NCBI GenBank assembly: GCA_023101885.1
Contig: JALPQD010000388.1
Coordinates: 575,001 to 639,000, forward strand
Direction: 5' to 3'
Length of the DNA stretch: 64,000 nt
Origin: Typhlomys cinereus
Lineage: Eukaryota > Chordata > Mammalia > Rodentia > Platacanthomyidae
Shown here in pieces: positions 12,024 to 22,561 of this stretch. Numbering within the stretch: position 1 is the first letter of the stretch; each line of letters begins with the position of its first letter. The notes below the pieces were generated by a model. That model made no database searches, was not told the DNA's origin, and saw nothing but the letters and a program-made list of their open reading frames with translations. The position numbers and the translations under genes are program-made.

Positions 12024-12390
12024 ATAGAGGAATTGGCTCAGTGAGTTTAAGTGCCTGCTCCGTAAGCTTGAGGTTTTAAGTTTAAATCTGTTACCTATGT
12101 AAAGAAGACTGTTGTTATGGTGTGAGCCTACATTCTTAGATTTGAGTGGAGAGACTGAGAAGACTTTAGATACCTTGCTGAACAGCCAGTCCAGCTAATT
12201 GATGATCTCCAGGTTTACTGAGAGTCATGTCTCAAAAAATATGGCAGAGAGCAATTGAAAAACATCACCCAGCATCAATTCTTGCTTCCAAACATACCTG
12301 AGCACCTGTACAAACATGTATACACACAGGTGCACATGTGTGTACACACAGGTGTTCATATTTGTGTACACATACATACACCAATCAACC
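12024..12390 (+). repeat. B4-like SINE, decayed
   Basis: ATTGGCTCAGTGAGTTTAAG is a degraded tRNA A-box region. It is followed by AGGTTTACTGAGAGTCATGTCTC (B1-like) and an ACACACAGGTG tail. Confidence 0.5.
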
Positions 12391-12417
12391 AATAAAAGTA
12401 TATGGAAAAGTGCAACC

Positions 12418-12791
12418 TGTTATTTTGTAAGAGTCACAGTTACTCTTGACTTCTGCTGTGAGACAACACTGAAGACCAGAAAGGGAGATTTATTTGGCAT
12501 ATGGTTCCAGAGAGGAGGTACAGTTCATTATGACAAGAAAGACACGGCTGGTAGCAAAAGCTGAAGGTGACTCTGGTCACATCTGTCATGGAGGCTGAGA
12601 CTGCAAGCTGCAGATTGTGAAAACAGACTTTATCAGAAGCCGAGCAGAGCTAATCCACCTCAAGACCCACCCCCTGAGATATACCTTCCTTCAGCAAGGG
12701 TCCACCTTCTAAAGTCACAACATTCTCAAACATCAACTAAGGTTTCAAACAAATGAGCCTGAGGAGTACAACTCATATTAAAACCATGACA
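12418..12791 (-). repeat. MaLR-like LTR, antisense, decayed
   Basis: GGAGATTTATTTGGCATATGG, CATGGAGGCTGAGACTGC and a CATATTAAAACCATGACA end follow the antisense MaLR LTR order. It could run TG...CA from 12418 to 12791; flanks CAACC and GAAGG do not match. Confidence 0.45.
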
Positions 12792-13310
12792 GAAGGCTAT
12801 TCATTGATTCAAATTATCAGTTTTGAAAACATTTGCTTTTAAAACACCTTCTTGAAAATATAGGCGTTCTTTCTGTACAGGCAATATACATGTCTGAAGA
12901 CAGGATTAAATTTATTATGCATTTTTCCCAGATAGTTTAAAACTTTCCTTATGTCTTGCTGAATTATTTACCTAAGTTATTTACTCTATGTAATCTATAA
13001 AACAAAGAAATTTTCAATTAATATGAAGTAAAGTTAGGAAAGAATTTGAAGTTGAAGTTGAAATAATGAAGTTTTCCTTTATCACTTAAGAACTCATTGA
13101 GTATATAATACATTTTGAATTACCACACTAATCATTCCTAATGAATTGAAGGTCTGATTAGCAATTAGTCCATGGTACAAGACATTGCTTGTCAAAGTGT
13201 ATATATTTGCTTGTGTTTTCATGATTACATTGAAAAAATTTGTAGGTTGTGATATTAACTAAAAATATAAAAATCTGAGTCTGTGATATGATCAGTATGT
13301 ATGGAACAAA
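12792..13310. other. Unique AT-rich intron
   Basis: No repeat recognised. GAAGTTGAAGTTGAAATAATGAAG at 13050-13072 is a short imperfect GAAGTT run. Confidence 0.6.
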
Positions 13311-13311
13311 A

Positions 13312-13465
13312 AGGAGGGCTGGATAAATGACTCTGAAGGTAAAGGTACTTTGCTGCCAATCCTTATAGCCTGAATTAAATCCCTGGAGTCCATGTGGTTG
13401 AAGAAAAGAACAGACTCTATGCCTTGTCCTCTAACTTCCATGCATACACCATGCCGTATGGTCCT
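13312..13465 (+). repeat. B4/RSINE-like SINE, decayed
   Basis: GGAGGGCTGGATAAATGACTC head, CCTGAATTAAATCCCTGGAGTCC, then GTCCTCTAACTTCCATGCATAC, in the right order and spacing. Confidence 0.6.
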
Positions 13466-14616
13466 CTCCCCTAAGATGAATAACTAAGTGAATATTTAAG
13501 AAGTAGAATGAAGTTAGCTTGAAAGAATTGTGAGTCATTTATTTCCCTTTGGATTATACTGGAGATGCCACAAAGTTGATAATCCAAACATGGCTAAACA
13601 AAGATAGATCCACATTGACCTGTTTGGTTTAAGAAGATTTGGGAGCAAGCCAGTCTATGTAGTTCAGAATTACTTGTATATGTCTCACAAGGAATCACTG
13701 CTCTTTCAACATGGCCAGATTCCCAACTGGAGAGATTCTGGTGAGTACCATAGAAAGAAGATAGGATTTTTGGTCTGTCTATATCCACCATTAGAGGAAC
13801 AAAACTCCCCTTAACCCCAGAAGTTCCTTCATGTTATATAATATAAAATGTCCATATGTTGAAAATCATTTGCACCTTTTAACTCCTCCCCCATATCCCC
13901 TGAGTGCAAAATATTTCACACAGTATGAGTTTAGAGTATAAATGAACATTAAGTTCTTTTAAGTAAATGAAATATAAATATCAGTTTGACATGGGCTATT
14001 GTGTTCTCTTAATTTGGCTTATTTTGTTATGGTGATGTAGTCTATCCAGAAGCAAGGAGATGAGGAAAAAAGGCATAGTCTGGTGAACAGGGCATTAGAA
14101 ATTCAGAGTAGGGGTATATATTACCTGGGTAGAAACAATAGGTGACTATAAAATTGGACCTCTTGAAATTATCATGGCAATTACATTTGCAGTAGGATAA
14201 AAGGTTGTTGCACATTATTATCAATTGGGACACAAAGCAGGATGATTATTTGATTGCTTATTTGTTTTTTGAAAATATGACAGCTTTTTATATGCCAATA
14301 AATATGAAATCACCTGGAAATACTCCAGTCCATTTAAAAGCCATCTAAATGCCCTTGCTTAACACATACTCTAGATTTTAATGGTGCCCTATGAGTTTGT
14401 ACTCAGCAGATGGCCCCATCAATCATCCAGTGGGGGAAGCCATCTTTGTGGTGAGCATGAGACAGAGAGATCTATAACTTTATGGTTTGACGAGGCATAA
14501 GTCATGTCATGCTACAGTTCTGCCTCCCTTTCCTTTCTTGCCTAGGGTGTAGCCAACAGCCACAGAATTCCTCCCATTTCTTCTTATCTTTTTCAGAAAG
14601 AAGATGCCCCCTAAGT
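13466..14616. other. Unique intron
   Basis: No repeat or gene recognised. Confidence 0.55.
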
Positions 14617-14970
14617 TGGGCTGGATGATTGCTCAGTGGTTAAAAGTCATTCATTGCCTCACAAGCAAAAGGACCTGAGTTCAGATCCTGCATAATAATG
14701 CCAGGTGGATGAGGCAGCTACCTGTATTTCTGCCCATGGAAGCAGAGCCTGGGAATCCATAGAGTAGGCTGGCTAGGCACACTATCCATGATGTGTATTC
14801 TGGGTTTAATTAGAGACCAGGGACCACACCAATAAAGTAAAATAATCGTGGGTGATTTCTGATATCAACCTTAGACTTTCACAGGCATACACACTCAAGT
14901 GTATTCATGCACATATACCCACACATATAAACACTTACGGCACAAACAACACACACACACATGCATGAAA
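14617..14970 (+). repeat. Long tRNA-derived SINE with CA tail (B4-related)
   Basis: GGGCTGGATGATTGCTCAGTGG head, GGACCTGAGTTCAGATCCTGC B box, GCCAGGTGGATGAGGCAG, GAGTAGGCTGGCTAGGC, and a CACACATGC tail. It shares its middle (GCCTGGGAATCC, GGCTGGCTAGCC-like) with 60157-60510, so these two form a distinct subfamily. Confidence 0.65.
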
Positions 14971-15118
14971 AAGGAAAACAGTTCACCCTGAGCAATATAA
15001 ACAGAGTTTGGACAGTGTGTCTGGTATGTGAGCCTGTGTTATTTGTAGTGATAAGACACTACTTTCAAATATGACACTGACTATTCAGAGACTTTTATTT
15101 GCTTGATTTTGAATTCTT

Positions 15119-15147
15119 TTTTATTATTATTATTTTAATTTTAATTG

Positions 15148-15193
<46 letters not shown>

Positions 15194-15402
15194 ACCACGG
15201 ACGAATTCGGGAACCACCATGGACCACCTCCACCTCCTCCTTGTTTACTCTTCCCCGGGATTCACAGGCTTCGCCCTACCAGGATCCGAAATGCAGGCCG
15301 CCCCAGCTTCCGCCCGGCGTCTGTATGTGGGGTCTAGGATCCGAACTCAGGACCTTCTGCCTGCAAGGCAGAGGCTTAACCCCTGAGCCACCTCTCCAGC
15401 CC
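15119..15402 (-). repeat. Young DIP-like SINE, antisense, 17-bp TSD
   Basis: Flanked by perfect direct repeats CTTGATTTTGAATTCTT at 15102-15118 and 15403-15419. Reading leftwards from 15402: GGGGCTGGAGAGGTGGCTCA head, tRNA B box in the GGTCCTGAGTTCGGATCC region, body, and the CA tail seen here as (GT)n at 15154-15190. The A-rich end reads as T-rich 15119-15145. Confidence 0.93.
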
Positions 15403-15439
15403 CTTGATTTTGAATTCTTGAGAAGACTGTGTTTACTAA

Positions 15440-15470
15440 TATTCTCTCTCTCTCTCTCATCTCTCTCTCC
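15440..15470 (+). repeat. (TC)n tract between two young SINEs
   Basis: CTCTCTCTCTCTCTCATCTCTCTCTCC, a short imperfect dinucleotide run. Confidence 0.8.
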
Positions 15471-15487
15471 CTTTGCTGATAATTTTT

Positions 15488-15517
15488 TTATTATTTATTC
15501 AACTGTGCATATGTGTG

Positions 15518-15560
<43 letters not shown>

Positions 15561-15774
15561 TGTATATGTGTAGAACCACGGACGAATTCACGAACCACCA
15601 TGGACGCCTCCACCTCCTTCTGCCCCGGGATTCACAGGCTCCGCCCTACCAGGACCAGAAGCGCAGGCCGCCCCCGCTTCCGCCTGGCATCTATACGTGG
15701 GACCTGGGATCCTGAACTCAGGACCTTCCGCCTGCAAGGCGGAGGCTTAACCCCTGAGCCACCTCTCCAGCCCC
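15488..15774 (-). repeat. Young DIP-like SINE, antisense, 17-bp TSD
   Basis: Perfect TSD CTTTGCTGATAATTTTT at 15471-15487 and 15775-15791. Very similar to the copy ending at 15402, including the GT run (15515-15560) and the TAGAACCACGGACGAATTC junction. The different TSDs show two independent insertions rather than a duplication. Confidence 0.94.
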
Positions 15775-15874
15775 CTTTGCTGATAATTTTTAATTCCTGT
15801 GCTGAGCTGGAGTGATTTCTCATTGTACAACCTTATATTAAGGTTGCATGCTTGTCTGAACCATATCCAGACAA

Positions 15875-16089
15875 TAGCACTTAATATTCTTTAGAGGATC
15901 AAAACAGAGTTTATTAGAGGAGAAAAAGAACAGAACTCATGGACTCAGACATGGAGTACCATGAAGGACTAGAGTGCCCTGGAGAACTCATGGACTCAGA
16001 CATGGGATCTATGAGAGGCATGGGACTGGAAAAAAAACTCATGGACTACAGGTGTGAAGTGCCATAAGGGGCAGCACTAGCACTTAATA
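15875..16089. repeat. 51-bp minisatellite between 12-bp direct repeats
   Basis: TAGCACTTAATA occurs at 15875-15886 and 16078-16089. Between them, AACTCATGGACT recurs at 15934, 15985 and 16036, exactly 51 bases apart, with the first two copies sharing AGAACTCATGGACTCAGACA. Either the direct repeats are a TSD around a small insertion that carries the minisatellite, or they are chance. TTTATTAGAGGAGAAAAAGAA before the repeat recalls LTR sequence. Confidence 0.85.
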
Positions 16090-17290
16090 ATTTTATTGGG
16101 AGGAAGTATATTAAATCAAATGTAACATGTAATACATTGTAGTATGTAGTACGCTGTATATAGTAGGTAGTACAATGTAGAATGCAATAAAACAAATGTA
16201 GCATTGCATCCAACTGTCTGAAGATGTTAAGTGCACACTTCCACTAGACAAAGAAGACCTGCAGAGAGCACAGAATGAGGTACTTTACATACTTCTGGGG
16301 ACAGAAAATGAGAGAAACAAGCCGTTTTCTGGGCAGCTCCTCTATCTTGCTCCTACTTTGGAAATGGTCTAGCCAAGAGTAGGTATGCCAATGAGAGAAT
16401 ACAAAGTGAGCATCTGGGTCTGTGAGCTTTCAGATTCATAGTACATGGTTAAAGATAGTAGGGACATCCAGCTAAGCCTTCTGTGCAATTCCTTACAAAT
16501 TCTTCTGGGCATATTTCTATGTCAACATGGATACATTGAAACCTTTTTCCATTCATTCATTTAGTCATTGGGAGAATAATTAACAATCATATGAATCATG
16601 TTGAACTTCAGTCCAGCTGCTCAGAACACATCTGTAAATAATAGATAAATAACCTTATTCTCACAGAGTTTATGTTCCAGTAGCAGGCAAATAGAAAAAG
16701 ACAAGCAAATGAATATATCACATATCAGATTTGAGAACCAAGCAATGGAGTGAAATGACCTAGTCAGTATTCCTAGAGAAAGCTTTCATGACTCCAGACT
16801 GAAAAATCAGAAATCCAGATAATGATAGGATAACTTGACACACTGATGTAAAACCAAGGTGTGTGTTGGAATTGAAGAAATGGGGTCTACCCTCTACGTC
16901 TTCCTTTCCTACAAAAGACAACAACCAAGCTTGCTCTTTTATGTCCTGCATCTGGAGTACAGAAGAAGAACAGTATCAGAAAGGGCTAATAGAGTAGTGG
17001 GAAATTTTCCAGCTAAGGAAATGACTTCGGGGGAAATAAAGACAGAAAAACACCATTAAAAGTAAAGGTGACTCCTATAAAAAAGAAGAGAGTGTGGTCA
17101 TCTATCTCCTCACTTTTCCCAGAAATTCCCATGCCTACTTCGCTTGGTGAAATGGTTTGGAGACACAGGTCCAAAACAAGAGAAGATTCACCACAGAACA
17201 AAGTCCTTCACTTGATTGAGCATTCTCTGTTTGGCTTTTCTGCTTCTTTTGACAAAAATGTTAGTTCATTTTGTAAATTTGTAAGCTTCC
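16090..17290. other. Unique intron before exon A
   Basis: 16105-16200 is an imprecise AT-rich series of GTAGTAC/ATGTAG words. The rest has no recognised repeat. The last 60 bases before the exon are the pyrimidine-rich acceptor region. Confidence 0.55.
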
Positions 17291-17311
17291 TTTCTTCTTG
17301 TTTTGCTGCAG

Positions 17312-17470
17312 ATTATGTTACTCACGGATCCGGAGATCGAGAGCAGTTTATTGATCAGTTCTGATGAAGGGGCAACTTATCAGAAGTACCGGCTGAACTT
17401 TTACATCCAGAGCTTGCTTTTCCATCCCAAACAAGAAGACTGGATTCTGGCATATAGTCAAGACCAAAAG
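17312..17470 (+). CDS. SORCS3: SORCS3 internal exon A (VPS10 domain), 159 bp
   Basis: Internal exon of a sortilin-family VPS10-domain receptor. It is preceded by a pyrimidine-rich tract ending TTTTGCTGCAG and followed by the donor GTGAGC. It is exactly 53 codons, phase 0 at both ends, with no stop. The peptide begins IMLLTDPEIESS and ends AYSQDQK. Residues 16-23 (SSDEGATY) fit the Asp-box (BNR) motif SxDxGxT[WY], which marks blades of the ten-bladed VPS10 propeller. The following FYIQSLLFHPKQEDW block is typical of SorCS proteins. I choose SORCS3 over SORCS1 because I recall N, I and Q at three positions (LNFY, DWILAYS, SQDQK) where SORCS1 has T, V and L. SorCS3 is a neuronal type I membrane receptor implicated in neurotrophin signalling and synaptic depression. 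The ATG inside the exon is not a start. The neighbouring exon upstream lies outside the window. Confidence 0.9.
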
Positions 17471-17599
17471 GTGAGCTCACTGCCCTTGTTTCACAGGATG
17501 GTGATGGGGGACAGTCAGCAGGTCCTACACACCCTCCCAGTGCTAATTGTTTTTTGTTTTTTTTTGTAGTGAGAGGGAATATGACAAGAAACAACCTCT

Positions 17600-20390
17600 C
17601 ACCTTGTCAACTAGGAGGCAAATGCAAGACTGAGGGTGGTGTGTGATCTTATACACCAGGAATCAAGTGACCTATGTACATCTGCCAGGATGTACAGCGT
17701 AATAGCACTGGCCTAGAGATGGACTTTTCGGTGACATTTGACATCCAAATGATATCAGCTACCTATAGATGTCCTAAGCTATTGACTTCTATGTGAAGCT
17801 CTTTTATGAATGGATAGAGGATCATTTTGTGGTTTTGTTTTGTTGTCCAAAGGTTCAGACCTTTCAGCTCATCAAAAAAGAAGGAAAATTCCCCAAAGTT
17901 TGAAGAATGTTAAAGGTTGACTAAAAAAAAAAACTAGGTGATAGAACTGTGAGAAGGAAAAAATTATCTTCTCAAGATTTCTTTACATGTGCTGGCAAAA
18001 TTGAAGAAGTCCATTTCCTAAAAAGCGTTAGGCAAATTAATGCTGTTTTACTTGTGTCTAGGATATGTGTGTGTGCATAAATTCTCATACATGTTGTACT
18101 ATACCTTTTTTGTTCTATGTAACTTCTGGAATACAAAAGCATATTGCCTTTGCTTTTAAGGACTTAATTTCCCAGGTAGAGTATAAAGCTAGCTGTGCAA
18201 TTAAAATTAAAATGAAAAGGAAGAAATTGCATATAGGCAAATATGAGAGAAAAGCTATACATAAAACTTAAGGGAAACCAGATGAAATATGGAATGCTTT
18301 TTCTGAGAATTTTCCCTAGAGGAATCAGGGCTCAGAAATTTGCATAAATTGGGCTTCCATGGATGAGAGGAGTTTCTGGGATTTTGTTTGCTGGGGCCAG
18401 TCTGGATGTGTGGAGTTCTCCCTGAAGAAAGAGAGATGGTGGGGAAAACTTACCTTCATTTTGAAGGAAGCAAATTAGCAGCTTCAGATTGGAGTTTTAT
18501 TCATGCTGCCCCAGCTGCCAAATAAAATGCACATTAGGCCTAAAAATAGAAATGATTTACAATTAGTGTGGGGCTTTTTTTCCTTTTGAGCAGCCTGAAT
18601 ATCCACTTAGCAGATATATAATTTTGCTCCTGGAGTTGAGCCACATACCTCTGGTGAGGTTAACATGGGTGAGGACTGAGCACCTCTGAACATGGAGAAT
18701 CCGATATTAATCCACTGGGTTATTGTGTTTCATTTGACAATTGGCTAATTACTTCCGCTGACAGGAGAGGCATAGTACAGGCAGGATGTACCTGGCTAAG
18801 TGGAAATGAGGCATCTTTGTATCCAGGCATCCAGACACATCACTTTTCGGGCCTTGGCACTACATGCGATGTCACACAATGTGACACACCTCTCACAGTT
18901 TGTGCTCACTGGCAGGGTGGACAGCTCAGAGGAGTGAGGATACTTGAGCCATGGTGCCACTGAGCTGTCTGTCATTAACTGTACATGATATTGACATCCT
19001 TTGCCCTTTTTTGTGTTTCTGTGGCTACTTATTCTTGGTGTGCTTTCTATGTAACTAGAAACAATACTAAACTCTATGTCTGTATTAGATTCTCCAGAGT
19101 GCAGCAATTCTGGTAAAACAAAGTCTATGAAGAAGCTTTCCATTCATGTGAAGTTAGAAGTCAATGCACGTGATTCAATGAGAGTCTGACAAACATCACA
19201 AAGGCACAGCTCTCATTGATTAAAAAAAACTGACACATTATCAAAGCAGCTTTGTGTATTATATGAACTCAGAGCCTAGCCTTCAAGAGATGGAGGATTA
19301 GGGATGCCTTGGTTCTGGTCAAAAGAACTCCATCAGGACATTCATCAACATGCCAGATTTCTGTTGAAAAAGGATACCCATTTTTCAAAACACCAGAAGA
19401 AAAATCAAGATTTAGAAAAGCATAATGTGTATAGAATAGACAAAATTTTTCTTTGACCCAAACTGAAATTTTTATCAAAGCTAACACGAATGCACACATG
19501 ACTGTCAGACCTAATTGTCATTAGCTTTCATGATTCTTCCAAGATGATTTTTGTTTTCCTAATTCAAAGCTTTTGAGAAGTTTGATCAGAAGGTGGTATG
19601 TTCTGAGATGTGGATTACAAGTGTTAAACAGCGGCAACATAAAGATGAGCTGATGTTCTAGTAGCCAAAGCAAGAAAACAAGTTACAATAACTTCTAGTC
19701 ATCCATGCATCATGTTCTAAGTGTTGGCTCCACAAGGCATTTCCATGATCACAGAAACGACTGATTCCTGTCATTATAGAGAGCTGGAAAAATTCTTGCC
19801 AACCTTCCTTCCATATGATGCCAAAGATTCAAAAATCTAAGCATTTAATACATTTTATCAAAGTAAAATAAACCTTCAGTTTCACATGTAGATGCGGCAA
19901 TTGAAAAAATAACCCTTGTGAAATGAAAATTTTGTAGGACACTCATTTTGGATGGTGTTGTTTTGAAGTCAACAAGTGAACAGAATCCATTCTCTCTGCT
20001 GACCTGTCTGGTTCACCAAGAGAGAGTAAAGGATAAGTCATCTGGACAGTTGAATTGGACAATTTGTTAATCTGAGTAGACACCTCAGAAGATCTTGGTG
20101 TCACAAGGCTGTCATCCCAACCTGGGCAGGGGCTAATACCAGGATGGGAATGGGCAGCATGAATGCCTATGGGGCAATCTAAAGGAGGCTGCAATCAGCT
20201 GGGTGAATCAGTGATATGGGATGCGGCAACATAAAGCTGGCAATCATTCACAGACCCATGAACTTTCAGAGTTATTAAAAAGAAGTCCTGAGTATCTACA
20301 GGGACTGAATACTGGTGTTGGTTGGGTAGTATTTACAGGTTTTAGAAAAGGAAACATTTTTTCCTTGCATAAAAGTATTGTCCATCTTTT
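17600..20390. other. Unique intron with MEF2-site block at 18470-18640
   Basis: No SINE, L1 or LTR recognised across 2.8 kb, the longest such clean stretch near an exon. 18470-18640 contains a perfect MEF2 consensus CTAAAAATAG (18540-18549), a TTTACAATTAG homeodomain-type site and a CTGCCCCAGCTGCC E-box neighbourhood. Confidence 0.45.
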
Positions 20391-20392
20391 TT

Positions 20393-20419
20393 CCTTTCTT
20401 TCTTTCTTTCTTTCTTTCC
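20393..20419 (+). repeat. (TTTC)n repeat
   Basis: About six TTTC units. Confidence 0.9.
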
Positions 20420-21345
20420 TGTGGCAGCTGCGTGTGTTGTAGATCTTAGCTTCAGAGCAGCGTTCAGTCTGCTAGACGCAGCTTCACATCAAACCAGGCA
20501 AACAGAATCCTCAGATGAATGAATGTTGTCTTAGAAAAATCCTTAGTGAGAACTTGCCCACAGCTTAAGAGCAGAATCTCCCTTCTCTTCTTTCCCTGCT
20601 GCCATCCCTGTGTTTTATAGCATACTCTCCTTCTTCTAAGCACATAACCACTTTATTTTTCACTCATGTCCTTGACTTTTCTTTTCTGTACTTCAGTGAA
20701 TGAGACTTTTAAGCCCCAAGGACAGAATTTGGATCCTTTTACTGAAGCGAACCCATATGGACTGCAGTACCTCACTTCCTTTCATCTCTGACCCAGACAC
20801 CCATTGCAGACTTTTTGATGTGAGCGTTCTGAGACACTCAAAGACTTCTGATGAGCAATTTACCTTTCTGGCCCAAGATAGAGTTTTACAGCAGTGCCAT
20901 GGGAGGCCGTTCAAGACACTTGCCAAATATCAGCTTTCAAACTCACATGTTAGTGACTTGAACTTCAGATTCAAGTCGAAAAAATGATTCACAGGGCAAA
21001 AAGTACACATGTCGGTGGCCAAGGGGTGGTTTGGTTGAGCTTGCCTTGGTCTTGTGAGGTGGTCAGAAGTCTTTATGTCTGTCATCCTTTGAAAGATTCC
21101 ATCTGGTTGTTTCTGCTTCAGGGCAAAACCTCGACATCCTGGATTTTGATCTCATCTCAGGTGTGGTGGGGGTTTGTCCTGTGAAGTTCTGTTGCTTCTG
21201 AAATCCAAGATGACTCGAGTTTTAGGACAATGAGTCATCTACAGGCCTTCAGCCTTCAACTGTCAGTAGGATATGAGGAAAACATTGCCTGCAAGATCAG
21301 AATGCTCTTGAGGGGAGGTGACCCCAGGCAAATTCAAATGAAGGC
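20420..21345. other. Unique intron
   Basis: Two overlapping antiparallel open frames of 77 and 95 codons at 20693-20987 lack splice context and family resemblance. Confidence 0.5.
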
Positions 21346-21701
21346 TGTCATGGTTTAAAATGTGTCCCCCATAATCTCATATATTTGGCAAGGTCATGGC
21401 ATCTTGAGAGGTGGAGCCTTGCTGGAGGAAGGCAGTCACAAGGGGTGGGCCTTGGGGTAGATAAGTCCCACCCTACCTCCCGGAGAAGTCTGCCTTTGCA
21501 GCAAGCAATCTTGCAGCTCTCAAACTCCAAGATATCTACAGTGACATCGCCTCCCCCAGCTTCAGTTAGCCAGCCATGCCACCTCCACCATGAAAGACTT
21601 TCTCTCCCCCTGGAACCGTAAGCTGAATAAATCTCCCTTTCTCCCTTAAGTTGACTGACTTTGGGTGTTTCTCACAGCAATGGTAAAGAGTAATCGTTAC
21701 A
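21346..21701 (+). repeat. MaLR-like solo LTR, sense, 356 bp
   Basis: Starts TGTCATGGTTTAAAATGTG and ends AGTAATCGTTACA, with a GAATAAATCTCCC polyadenylation signal at 21625 and CTCACAGCAATGG before the end, the usual MT/ORR1-type layout. The 5-bp flanks AAGGC (21341-21345) and GAGGC (21702-21706) differ at one base, as expected of an aged ERVL-type TSD. Confidence 0.75.
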
Positions 21702-22200
21702 GAGGCAGAGATGCCGGTCGTTGCCCTGCTTTAATTCACCCATGGCAACAGGTGAGGGATCAGTGTTTATTGGCAACAGAGGACTTCCAGTCGCTGTTTC
21801 AGATCTTCAGAGCCTGCTCATGAATTCTAGAAACACTCTTCCTGACATGAACAGAATTATGTTTAACAACCCACCTTCCCTTAATCCAGTCAGTGGGCAC
21901 ATAAGATTAAAGTGACTCTCTGTGGAGGTGACAAGAATGACTGGATGGATACTAAAGCAGTCTGAGGATTCAGCAAGTCCATTATGGAAATAGGGCAAGT
22001 CTCCTTAGCTTCTGAAGGGTTTGTGTGAAGATGGGCATTTGGAAATGCGTGTGATTTCCCAAATACTGATCGACTTTTAGACACTAAGGAAATCTTATAA
22101 CAAGGACAGAAGGATGCTGGTCATGTCCAGCCTTCCTCCTTACATTTCCTGCAACAGTGAATCACTGGTTTATATGGACAATTCATTGATTCATTCACTC
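21702..22200. other. Unique intron
   Basis: Nothing recognised. Confidence 0.55.
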
Positions 22201-22236
22201 ATGTATTTATTATGAGTATATGTTGCATCTTGTGTG

Positions 22237-22272
<36 letters not shown>

Positions 22273-22558
22273 CATGCATGAAAATGTGTATGTGGGTGGA
22301 GGTCAGAAGTCAATGCTATTTGTCTTTCTTGATCATTCTCCACTTTACTTTTTTTGAAATAGATTTTTGTCATTGAACATATAGTTCACTGACTCAGTGA
22401 CAATGGCTGACCAGAGAGTCCCAGAAATCCTCCTGTCAGTACCTCCCAGTACCAGGGTGATAGGCAATCAGTTTCTTAAGCAGGTGCTTGGCGTTTGAAC
22501 TCAGGTCCTAATGTTTGTTCAGCAAACACTTTCCTAATGAAGCTGGAACCACAACACC
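22200..22558 (-). repeat. B4-like composite SINE, antisense
   Basis: (GT)n at 22239-22268 is the complement of a CA tail. Then GTGGGTGGAGGTCAGAAGTC, a B1-like antisense middle (GAGAGTCCCAGAAATCCTCCTG...ACCAGGGTGATAGGC) and an ID-like antisense head (TTTGAACTCAGGTCCTAATG...CAAACACTTTCC). Confidence 0.7.
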
Positions 22559-22561
22559 TCC

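Larger units (their letters stand above)
1..17311 (+). other. SORCS3: SORCS3 intron upstream of exon A (partial)
   Basis: All sequence 5' of exon A in the window lacks any recognisable SorCS coding. It is read as the 3' part of a long intron, ending in the polypyrimidine tract and CAG at 17291-17311. Phase 0 at exon A requires the preceding exon to end on a complete codon. Confidence 0.75.

Noticed and set aside
15099..15823. Overlapping open frames with runs of C and V and a conserved proline-rich peptide
   Set aside because: They are translations of the DIP-like SINE and its GT tail; the same peptide recurs at 34959 and 50114 because the SINE recurs.
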